A DNA stretch of 5,002 nt from Nanobdellota archaeon (GTDB lineage: Archaea > Nanobdellota > Nanobdellia > Pacearchaeales > GW2011-AR1), in contig JAHKAF010000103.1 in NCBI GenBank assembly GCA_018825865.1, positions 1 to 5,002 on the forward strand, in the 5' to 3' direction. The notes below the pieces were generated by a model. That model saw only the letters and a program-made list of their open reading frames with translations, did no database searches and was not told where the DNA came from. Shown piece after piece: positions 1-5,002 of the stretch. How positions within the stretch are numbered: position 1 is the stretch's first letter; every line of letters begins with the position of its first letter. A program made the position numbers and the translations under genes.

Positions 1-21
1 ACAATTTTGTATTTGTGCCAT
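1..21 (-). CDS. N-terminal fragment of an unidentified gene leaving the window on the left
   Basis: Only seven codons are visible, reading MAQIQNC, so no function can be assigned. The start is supported by context rather than by the protein. An AAGAGG ribosome-site sequence (GAGG at 25-28) lies three bases before the ATG. A strong archaeal TATA box lies about 40 bases upstream at 56-65. The leader resembles that of the large membrane-protein gene at 2673, which also has AAAAGAGGAAA before its ATG. The GAGG-to-ATG spacing is short, which leaves some doubt. The start could be a chance ATG if the real gene begins further left. Confidence 0.5.
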
Positions 22-55
22 TTTCCTCTTTTACACAATAAATAAGTAAGCGGAG

Positions 56-71
56 CTTATATAGTTTTCTC
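56..71 (-). promoter_or_regulatory. Archaeal BRE/TATA promoter of the left-edge gene
   Basis: Read on the minus strand, the sequence is GAGAAAACTATATAAG. This is an A-rich purine BRE-like stretch followed directly by a TATA box whose centre is near position 60. Archaeal transcription usually starts about 25 bases downstream, which would be near 35. That gives a leader of roughly 14 nt that still contains the GAGG ribosome site. It is the best promoter match in the window. Confidence 0.55.
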
Positions 72-138
72 CTAATTGGTGGGTGAATCAGCGACGATAA
101 ACTCTCACCACTTTTAACATCTAAAAAAATCCCAATAA

Positions 139-234
139 AGATTTACTCTAAAAGCCCAAATCGACCAAGAAGTCTACAAACTTTATGGCTTAACCTCGGA
201 GGAGATTAAAGTTGTTGAGGAGAATCTAAATTAA
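139..234 (+). pseudogene. C-terminal remnant of an Eco57I-type restriction-methylation enzyme
   Basis: The plus-strand frame ending in TAA at 232-234 reads QIDQEVYKLYGLTSEEIKVV (157-216) and then EENLN. From memory of the family, a segment of the form ID-x-x-VY-x-LYGLT-x-EEI-x-x-VE is the usual extreme C-terminus of Eco57I/type IIG and related N6-adenine methylase proteins. There it follows the target-recognition region. Here the frame is open only back to 139, is blocked by TAA at 136-138, and meets more stops further upstream, with no methylase motif in any frame. It has no start codon or ribosome site of its own. The likeliest reading is the tail of a gene lost by deletion or decay. It is convergent with the DUF2283 gene. 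The family assignment rests on about 25 residues and needs a database search. Confidence 0.6.
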
Positions 235-249
235 TTATTTCAGATAATT

Positions 250-639
250 CTAAATCGTCTGCACCATCTGCGGACTTGGAAGCCCTGACCTGTTCTCTTG
301 AATTATTATCGGGCTTTTTTCATAAATCTTATTTCTTATTTCTACTTGATAATTTAATCGAAGTTCAATTACTCCCCCCTCAACCTTTGACTTAAACTGC
401 CATTTTGGAATTGCCCTCAGATTTACTCTTGAAATTCCTAAAAATTCAGAAGCTTCAAAAATCTGAATTCCTGTTATGAACTTCTCATTATCCACGTCAA
501 TAACCATATTTTGAAATTCTAGTGAAAAGTCATATTCCCTATTTTTTAATTTAAAGAATAGAATATCATTTACAAAATCATAGTCCATTTCTCCTTCTGC
601 CTCTAAATGTCTTGGTTTTATATTTTTGGTATTTGCCAT
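250..639 (-). CDS. DUF2283-like protein of unknown function
   Basis: This is a 129-residue soluble protein with no signal peptide or membrane segment. Residues about 18-62 fit the DUF2283 pattern: MDYDFVNDILFFKL, an acidic linker, VIDVD (46-50) and then ITGIQIFEASEFLG. This matches the family's recurring Y/D-x-x-x-D-x-L-[YF]-[IF] and V-[IV]-D-[VF]-D...GI-[EQ]-I-x-[DN/E]-AS sequence. The remainder, IPKWQF and a run of alternating beta-like residues (90-115), resembles longer archaeal versions. The biochemical role of DUF2283 is not known. The ATG at 639 has no convincing GAGG site, but a TATA-like box sits about 27 bases upstream, which suits a leaderless mRNA. The gene follows recQ on the same strand after 92 bp. 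The last ~15 residues look unstructured and overlap a possible convergent terminator. Confidence 0.75.
   Translation of the reverse strand: MANTKNIKPRHLEAEGEMDYDFVNDILFFKLKNREYDFSLEFQNMVIDVDNEKFITGIQIFEASEFLGISRVNLRAIPKWQFKSKVEGGVIELRLNYQVEIRNKIYEKSPIIIQENRSGLPSPQMVQTI
280..320 (+). terminator. Possible plus-strand terminator inside the 3' end of the DUF2283 gene
   Basis: AAGCCC at 280-285 and GGGCTT at 311-316 can pair across a 25-nt loop, and the right arm runs into six T residues at 315-320. A T-run alone can end archaeal transcription. It would serve a transcript from the convergent restriction-enzyme remnant. The loop is long and the element overlaps coding sequence on the other strand, so it may be chance. 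Confidence 0.25.
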
Positions 640-660
640 TCTTCTATAAAGTAAAAGGTA

Positions 661-676
661 ACTATTTTAACCTTTC
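661..676 (-). promoter_or_regulatory. Possible BRE/TATA promoter of the DUF2283-like gene
   Basis: The minus strand reads GAAAGGTTAAAATAGT. A TATA-like TTAAAATA is centred about 27 bases before the ATG at 639 and is preceded by purines. The spacing fits a leaderless transcript. The surrounding sequence is generally AT-rich, so a chance match is possible. Confidence 0.35.
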
Positions 677-693
677 TAAATAATAAAGAATAT

Positions 694-699
694 AAAAAA
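694..699 (-). terminator. T-run downstream of recQ
   Basis: Six consecutive T residues on the minus strand lie about 33 bases past the recQ stop codon and before the next promoter-like box. Oligo-T tracts can end archaeal transcription without a hairpin. There is no clear stem in front of it, so the call is tentative. Confidence 0.3.
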
Positions 700-731
700 C
701 TTCCCTATCAAATTAATTTCCCAAAACCAAC

Positions 732-2459
732 CTACCCCAAAAGCCCAAATTTCTTCAATCTAGCCATAATCGCACTTGGTTGTCTTTTCATAATGTGTGC
801 AATTTCATCAATAGAGGTATTTTTAGAATATAACGCCTTTAGTTTATTATCTTCCTCTTCTTCCCATGGTTCGTACGCATTTGGAAATTTTTCTTTGATT
901 TCTTTTAATCGTTCATGATAGTCTGTTTTTGGATTCTCTCTTATTCCATCTTTTTCAAAAATTGTTACAGAATTAAGGTTGTTTTCTTTTGTATACTCTT
1001 TGATAACTTCTAAAAATAAATATCCAAAATCTTTTAATTTATGTTCACCAACACCGTTAATATCTAATAATTCATCTTTATTGTTTGGCAGGTAATATGC
1101 CATCTCTTGCAAGGAAGCGTCGCCAAATATAACAAAAGGAGGAACATTTCTTTCATTAGCAATTTGTTTTCTTAGAGTTCGCAATTTCTCAAATAGATTT
1201 TTGTTGTAATTTAATATCTTTCTCTCTCTTTTGAGACTTATCCTCTCTCTTGGAGAACTCTCTTTTATTTCAGGAAGTTCTAAACAAATGTCACAGCCAT
1301 TGCAATTATTCTCTGAAAAAGTTTCACCAAAATATCTTAGTACATATTTTCTTCTACAAGAGACACATTCGCAATAATCCATTACTTTTTTTAGTTTATC
1401 CCTTTCTTTCTCTTGGATAAACTCGTCTGCAAGTTGATTAATGAAAAATTCATGTTTTCTTTTGTCTCCCCACGAATAGAATAAAATGCAATCGCTTGGA
1501 AGTCCATCGCGTCCTGCTCTCCCAATTTCTTGATAATAACTTTCAAGTGTTTTTGGAAATGTGTGGTGTATAATTAGCCTAACGTCTGGTTTGTCAATTC
1601 CCATGCCAAATGCAATCGTCGCCACGATGATATTTGCTTTATCTCTAATAAATAATTCTTGGTTATGTTTTCTTGTTTCATTGTTAAGCCCTGCATGATA
1701 GGGAAGGGCATTAAATCCATTTTCCCTCAATCTTTGAGCAATATTTTCGGAGTCTTTACGAGAAAAGCAATAAATAATCACAGATTCTTTTTTATATTTT
1801 TTAAGTATTTCTAGAATTTTATTAAGTGCCTTCTTTTTTTCTCTAACAATTAAATTAAGATTTTTTCGGTCAAAACTTGAGATAAATATCAGTGGTTCTT
1901 TAAGGGATAATTGTTTTAAGATATCTTCTTTTACTTTTTCCGTTGCTGTTGCTGTCAGTGCAATTATTGGAACCTCTGGGAAGATTATTTTTAGGAATTT
2001 TAAATTTCTGTATTCCTGTCTAAAATCATGCCCCCATTCAGAAATACAATGGGCTTCATCAATAGCGATTAAGTTTATTTGCAATGTTGTTAAAAATGAT
2101 TTAAATTCTTCTGATGCTAATCTTTCTGGAGCAATGTAAAATATTTTTGTTTCTTTGTTTATAATCTTTCTTTGAATGTCAGTAATCTCTTTGAACGAGA
2201 GCGATGAATTAATATATTCCGCATTAATTCCATTTGTCTTTAGATTATCTACTTGGTCCTTCATAAGAGAAATAAGGGGAGAAATAACAATCGTAATCCC
2301 CTCTAATTTTAGGGCAGGGAGTTGGTAGCAAAGAGATTTTCCCCCTCCTGTTGGCATAAGAACAAAGGTATCTTTTTTCTCAAGAACGTTATTTATAATA
2401 TCTTCTTGCATTGGTCTGAAATTATCATATCCAAAATATTTTTTTAATAAGACCCTCAT
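732..2459 (-). CDS. recQ: RecQ-family ATP-dependent 3'-5' DNA helicase, without an evident winged-helix domain
   Basis: RecQ enzymes use ATP to unwind DNA 3' to 5' during recombination and replication-fork repair. The superfamily 2 core is complete. Motif 0 is FRPMQEDII (14-22) and Walker A is TGGGKS with Lys41. Walker B is DEAH (134-137), followed by the RecQ aromatic-rich loop CISEWGHDFRQEYRNL. Motif III is TATAT (169-173), motif V is FGMGIDKP and motif VI is QEIGRAGRDG (310-319). Cysteines 368, 386, 389 and 392 match the RecQ zinc site, with two extra cysteines at 363 and 365. An HRDC domain follows at about 417-489. Only some 25 residues separate zinc site and HRDC, so the usual winged-helix domain appears absent. 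The tail, about 529-575, begins PWEEEEDNKLKALY and ends SAIMARLKKFGLLG, a helix-turn-helix (Myb/SANT-like) module. The ATG at 2459 gives a normal RecQ N-terminus. No ribosome site is visible. Confidence 0.95.
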   Translation of the reverse strand: MRVLLKKYFGYDNFRPMQEDIINNVLEKKDTFVLMPTGGGKSLCYQLPALKLEGITIVISPLISLMKDQVDNLKTNGINAEYINSSLSFKEITDIQRKIINKETKIFYIAPERLASEEFKSFLTTLQINLIAIDEAHCISEWGHDFRQEYRNLKFLKIIFPEVPIIALTATATEKVKEDILKQLSLKEPLIFISSFDRKNLNLIVREKKKALNKILEILKKYKKESVIIYCFSRKDSENIAQRLRENGFNALPYHAGLNNETRKHNQELFIRDKANIIVATIAFGMGIDKPDVRLIIHHTFPKTLESYYQEIGRAGRDGLPSDCILFYSWGDKRKHEFFINQLADEFIQEKERDKLKKVMDYCECVSCRRKYVLRYFGETFSENNCNGCDICLELPEIKESSPRERISLKRERKILNYNKNLFEKLRTLRKQIANERNVPPFVIFGDASLQEMAYYLPNNKDELLDINGVGEHKLKDFGYLFLEVIKEYTKENNLNSVTIFEKDGIRENPKTDYHERLKEIKEKFPNAYEPWEEEEDNKLKALYSKNTSIDEIAHIMKRQPSAIMARLKKFGLLG

Positions 2460-2479
2460 TTGGTTTCAAACATTTATGT

Positions 2480-2490
2480 CTTTAAAGTTT
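2480..2490 (-). promoter_or_regulatory. Possible TATA box of recQ
   Basis: The minus strand reads AAACTTTAAAG, centred about 25 bases before the recQ ATG. At that distance transcription would begin at or next to the start codon. This fits the lack of a ribosome site in the bases before it. The match to the archaeal TATA consensus is moderate. Confidence 0.35.
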
Positions 2491-2560
2491 TAACTGCTAT
2501 TTCTTCTCAAACACACTTTTTCTAACTACAAAACTATTTGTTATAATCGTAACATTTTCT

Positions 2561-2637
2561 GAACACTTGTTATTTTTTTAGAACACTCCTATTCCATATG
2601 GAACACATTAGTTCCAATACTTTTATTAATTGGTTCT
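2561..2637. repeat. Phased GAACAC repeats and inverted GTTC copies: candidate regulator-binding array
   Basis: GAACAC occurs at 2561, 2581 and 2601, at exactly 20-bp steps, which is close to two turns of DNA and puts the copies on nearly the same face. The reverse core GTTC occurs at 2611 and 2633. GGAAC at 2600-2604 pairs with GTTCC at 2611-2615, and a perfect 12-bp palindrome TTCCATATGGAA spans 2592-2603. The cluster lies in the recQ/T2SSF divergent region, just upstream of or overlapping the T2SSF promoter. A binding site for a dimeric or multimeric transcription factor is the natural inference. The factor is unknown. Confidence 0.45.
2620..2630 (+). promoter_or_regulatory. Possible TATA box of the T2SSF gene
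   Basis: CTTTTATTAAT is centred about 48 bases before the ATG at 2673. Transcription starting some 25 bases downstream would give a leader of roughly 23 nt that contains the GAGG ribosome site. A second A/T box, TTTATATTT at 2641-2649, is a competing choice but would leave almost no leader. Confidence 0.35.
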
Positions 2638-2657
2638 TGTTTTATATTTCATTAAAA

Positions 2658-2665
2658 GAGGAAAG
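2658..2665 (+). promoter_or_regulatory. Ribosome binding site of the T2SSF gene
   Basis: GAGGAAAG lies upstream of the ATG at 2673, with GAGG at 2658-2661 and an 11-nt gap. It matches the anti-Shine-Dalgarno end of 16S rRNA and supports this start over downstream in-frame ATGs. The minus-strand genes here lack such a site. Confidence 0.5.
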
Positions 2666-2672
2666 ATAATAA

Positions 2673-4832
2673 ATGCCGCCGAGAGATGTAAGGGAAATTT
2701 TAGAAAAGCATGGAGCAAGAATTGAGAGCCAGATTAAGACGAATCCTGTTGAGAGTGTGAATTATAGTCGTGAGTATATGATGTTTCGGGATGAGATGGC
2801 GCCTGAGCTTTCGCGGTTTGAAAGATGGTGCGGGAGTTTGGGAAGTTTGGTGAAGTTGAATGTTTCTAAAAAAGATGAGGATAAGATTAGAAGAAATCTT
2901 GAGATCGCACATCTTAATATTGAGCCTTGGCAGGCTTTGACTTTGAGCATTGTGACTTTTCTTGGAGTATTTGTTCTTGGGTTGTTGATTGCGCTTTCAT
3001 TTGCTTTGATTAGCGGGAGCATTGCGAATTTTCCACTTTTATTTTTCTTTTTAGTTATTGTGTTTGCTTTGTTTTTGTTTTATTTTGTTTATGGGTATCC
3101 TGCACGGCTGGCGAATAAATGGCGGCTTAAGGCGTCGTCGCAGATGGTTCCTGCAATTTTGTATATTGTGGTTTATATGAGGCACACGCCGAATCTTGAA
3201 AAAGCGATTGCGTTTGCTTCAGAGCATCTCCAGTATCCGTTGGCACTTGATTTGAGGAAAGTTTTTTATGATGTTTCTGTTGGGAAGTTTTCCACTATAA
3301 AAGAGAGCCTGGATAATTATCTTGAAGGGTGGAGGGATTATTCTACAGAGTTTATTGAGTCGTTTCATTTAATTGAGAGTAGTTTGTTTGAGCCAGATAA
3401 TAATAGGAGGATTTTAATTTTGGAGAAGGGGTTACAGGTTGTTCTCGACGGAGTTTATGATAAGAAGCTTAAGTTCACGCATAATGTGCGAAGCCCTTTG
3501 ACGAATGTTTATATGTTGGGAGTTGTCCTGCCCACACTTGGACTTGCACTACTTCCTCTTGCATCAGCGATGGTAGGAGATTATATTAAATGGATTCATG
3601 TTCTTCTTTTGTTTAATTTTATTGTTCCGTTTTTTGTTTTTTATCTGACTGATAGAATTATGATGCTGAGGCCAGGAGGCTATGGGGAGTCGACGCTGTT
3701 AGAGAGAAATCCTCTTTATTATAAATATAAAAGCAAAGCACCTTATTTTAATGCGTTTCTGATTTGTTTGCCTTTTTTTATACTTGGTTTGTTGCCCTTG
3801 ATTTTCCAATATACTCCGATTCCTGAAATGATTGGTTTGCAAAAAGATTATACTTTTGCCCAATTCGGGCTGGGGATTTTTGGAGAGGAAAGTATCTTTG
3901 GATTTATTGATTCAGGAAATGGTTTTGCCGGACCTTTTGGTGTTGGGGCTTTGATATTGGGGATGTTTATTCCTTTTGGATTGGCTTTGTTTTTTTCAAT
4001 GGCGTATAAGGGAAAGACTAAAGAGATGATTGTGGAGAGGGAAAACACAAAAATGCTTGAGAATGAATTTAATAATTCTTTGTTTCAGTTGGGGAATAGG
4101 ATGGGGAATGGGATTCCGCCTGAGCTTGTTTTTGCAAGGGTTGCTGAATCGTCGAAGGGTTTGATGACGCAGGATTTTTTTAGAAGGGTTAATTATAATA
4201 TTCAACAAATGGGGATGAGTGTTGAGAAGGCGATTTTTGACCCGAATCGTGGGGCGCTTATTTATTATCCGTCGGACTTGATTGCTACGAGCATGAGAGT
4301 TCTTGTTGAGTCTTCAAAGAAAGGTTTGCAGATTGCAGCAGTGAGTTTGATGAGTATTTCAGAATATGTTAAGAATATACAAAAGATAACTAATCGGCTG
4401 AAGGATATGCTTGCAGAAATTGTTTCTGATATGAAGAGTAATATGACTTTTTTGGCGCCTTTGCTTTCAGGAATTGTCGTCGGGCTTGCAGCAATGATTA
4501 CGTCTATTCTGAATAAATTAGATGTTACTAATTTGGGAGATGCAGGAACAGCAGGTGTCGGAAGCTTTGATACGATTCTTCAAATATTTGATTTAGTAAA
4601 AATGATTCCTCCATATTATCTTCAGATTATAATCGGGATTTATTTGATTCAGATAATTTTTATTTTAACCGGGACTTTGGTGGCAATAGATTCAGGGGAA
4701 GACAAACTTGAGAAGACGAATAAGATAGGAAAGAATTTGAAGGCAGGAGTTCTGCTTTATTTTATAACTGCTTTAATATCGACGCTGGCTTTGTTTTTGC
4801 TGAGTTCGATTGTGTTGGGGGGGTTGGTTTAG
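2673..4832 (+). CDS. Archaeal type IV pilus-type platform membrane protein (TadC/FlaJ-like, two T2SSF domains)
   Basis: Proteins of this family form the membrane platform on which a secretion ATPase acts to assemble pili or archaella. The 719-residue chain has a charged cytoplasmic N-terminus (1-87) and about nine membrane segments near 88-112, 119-141, 276-300, 306-326, 358-380, 421-443, 591-612, 648-671 and 689-717. Two large cytoplasmic T2SSF domains lie between them. The first (about 155-270) begins MVPAILYIVVYMRHTPNLEK. The second (about 463-585) begins with FNNSLFQLGNRMGNGIPPEL. Their similar openings show the internal duplication typical of archaeal FlaJ/TadC proteins. The basic segment at 327-357 agrees with a cytoplasmic side. 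A glycine- and aromatic-rich loop at 381-420 and a loop at 613-647 would face outward. Many codons end in G (TTG, GTG, GCG, CGG), unlike recQ. No secretion ATPase gene is adjacent. Whether it serves pili, adhesion or secretion cannot be told. Confidence 0.88.
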   Translation: MPPRDVREILEKHGARIESQIKTNPVESVNYSREYMMFRDEMAPELSRFERWCGSLGSLVKLNVSKKDEDKIRRNLEIAHLNIEPWQALTLSIVTFLGVFVLGLLIALSFALISGSIANFPLLFFFLVIVFALFLFYFVYGYPARLANKWRLKASSQMVPAILYIVVYMRHTPNLEKAIAFASEHLQYPLALDLRKVFYDVSVGKFSTIKESLDNYLEGWRDYSTEFIESFHLIESSLFEPDNNRRILILEKGLQVVLDGVYDKKLKFTHNVRSPLTNVYMLGVVLPTLGLALLPLASAMVGDYIKWIHVLLLFNFIVPFFVFYLTDRIMMLRPGGYGESTLLERNPLYYKYKSKAPYFNAFLICLPFFILGLLPLIFQYTPIPEMIGLQKDYTFAQFGLGIFGEESIFGFIDSGNGFAGPFGVGALILGMFIPFGLALFFSMAYKGKTKEMIVERENTKMLENEFNNSLFQLGNRMGNGIPPELVFARVAESSKGLMTQDFFRRVNYNIQQMGMSVEKAIFDPNRGALIYYPSDLIATSMRVLVESSKKGLQIAAVSLMSISEYVKNIQKITNRLKDMLAEIVSDMKSNMTFLAPLLSGIVVGLAAMITSILNKLDVTNLGDAGTAGVGSFDTILQIFDLVKMIPPYYLQIIIGIYLIQIIFILTGTLVAIDSGEDKLEKTNKIGKNLKAGVLLYFITALISTLALFLLSSIVLGGLV

Positions 4833-4845
4833 GAAAAGATTATTA

Positions 4846-4873
4846 GGTTTCATAATTGGAGTTTTAAGAAACC
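4846..4873 (+). terminator. Weak stem-loop after the T2SSF gene
   Basis: GGTTTC at 4846-4851 pairs with GAAACC at 4868-4873 across a 16-nt loop, starting 14 bases after the stop codon. It contains a T4 stretch but has no T-run after it. It sits between the gene and the next promoter-like box, where a terminator or a 3'-end processing structure would be expected. Confidence 0.25.
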
Positions 4874-4878
4874 AAGAA

Positions 4879-4887
4879 TTTAAATAT
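4879..4887 (+). promoter_or_regulatory. Archaeal TATA box of the right-edge gene
   Basis: TTTAAATAT is centred at 4883, exactly 25 bases before the ATG at 4908, and is preceded by the purine-rich AAGAA. That spacing implies a leaderless transcript starting at the ATG. It also implies that the right-edge gene is transcribed separately from the T2SSF gene. Confidence 0.5.
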
Positions 4888-4907
4888 TTGAATTTGTTGT
4901 TTTAGTT

Positions 4908-5002
4908 ATGAAAAATAAAAAGAGGAATCAACGATGTTTCCGAGAGAGACGTGGTAGAAATCTTTTAATTGACTTTTTGAACAAAAAAGTTTCTGGTAGA
5001 GT
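4908..5002 (+). CDS. N-terminal fragment of an unidentified, strongly basic protein (runs off the right edge)
   Basis: From ATG 4908 the frame stays open to the window end, giving 31 codons. It begins MKNKKRNQRCFRERRGRN and continues LLIDFLNKKVSGR. I do not recognise the family. The first 18 residues are rich in Lys and Arg, after which the sequence becomes more hydrophobic and mixed. It does not show the hydrophobic helix of a class III pilin signal, so it is not an obvious pilin partner of the preceding gene. No ribosome site precedes the ATG, but the TATA box 25 bases upstream supports a leaderless start. A short frame without functional meaning remains possible. Confidence 0.45.
   Translation, partial: MKNKKRNQRCFRERRGRNLLIDFLNKKVSGR

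Noticed and set aside
47..59. Inverted repeat TAAGC-GGA-GCTTA beside the left-edge promoter
   Set aside because: The stem is five base pairs with a three-base loop, and it overlaps the TATA box. It could be a small operator, but by itself it is too short to distinguish from chance.
79..111. Stem GTGGGTGA / TCACCAC with a one-base bulge and 18-nt loop
   Set aside because: The stem is short and bulged with a large loop. It matches no RNA family I know, and no C/D-box motif or tRNA fold could be built from it.
149..749. The 12-mer AAAAGCCCAAAT occurs both in the restriction-enzyme remnant and at the 3' end of recQ
   Set aside because: One shared 12-mer in 5 kb of AT-rich sequence is expected by chance, and the flanks do not extend the match, so it is not evidence for an attachment site.
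2700..3022. Minus-strand open frames of 70 and 86 codons inside the T2SSF gene
   Set aside because: They lie wholly inside a well-supported gene on the other strand, show no recognisable domain and have low-complexity Ser/Leu/Ile/Asn-rich translations typical of antisense frames.
3848..4208. Further minus-strand open frames of 66 and 70 codons inside the T2SSF gene
   Set aside because: Also antisense shadows of the second half of the T2SSF gene, with no ribosome site, promoter or family resemblance.
4817..4823. Run of seven G residues near the end of the T2SSF gene, a possible slippage site
   Set aside because: It encodes the last Gly codons only. A one-base change would alter just the final residues, so phase variation would have little effect.
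4934..4957. Tiny frame beginning at ATG 4934 with an AGAGGA sequence upstream
   Set aside because: It ends after seven codons at TAG, while the overlapping frame from 4908 stays open to the window edge and has a properly spaced TATA box.

Overview
The window is AT-rich and looks archaeal, most likely from a small-genome DPANN lineage such as Pacearchaeota or Woesearchaeota. Three things suggest this. Several gene starts have an A/T-rich TATA-like box about 25 nt upstream, with purines just before it, and no bacterial -35/-10 pair. Some starts appear leaderless and others carry a GAGG ribosome site. The largest protein has the archaeal FlaJ/TadC layout, with two T2SSF domains in one chain. The lineage is an inference; there is no rRNA or other marker gene here.

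Layout from left to right: (1) Positions 1-21 hold the first seven codons of a minus-strand gene that leaves the window, behind a good BRE/TATA promoter and a GAGG site. (2) Positions 139-234 hold a short plus-strand stretch that resembles the extreme C-terminus of Eco57I-type restriction-methylation enzymes, with no intact gene in front of it; it is probably a gene remnant. (3) Positions 250-639 (minus) encode a 129-residue DUF2283-like protein. (4) Positions 732-2459 (minus) encode a 575-residue RecQ-family DNA helicase. It has a complete helicase core, a zinc site and an HRDC domain, but apparently no winged-helix domain, and it ends in a small helix-turn-helix-like module. (5) Positions 2460-2672 are a divergent intergenic region with a GAACAC hexamer repeated three times at exactly 20-bp spacing, plus inverted copies of its core. 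(6) Positions 2673-4832 (plus) encode a 719-residue polytopic T2SSF protein, a platform protein of an archaeal type IV pilus-like machine. (7) Positions 4908-5002 (plus) hold the start of a very basic protein that runs off the right edge, behind a TATA box placed for a leaderless transcript.

The genes do not form one pathway. RecQ and the DUF2283 protein lie on the same strand 92 bp apart, each with a possible promoter. The pilus-type membrane protein is transcribed divergently, without the secretion ATPase that often accompanies it. No tRNA, rRNA, CRISPR array or complete mobile element was seen. The points most worth a second look are the phased GAACAC repeats, the unusual RecQ architecture and the restriction-enzyme remnant.
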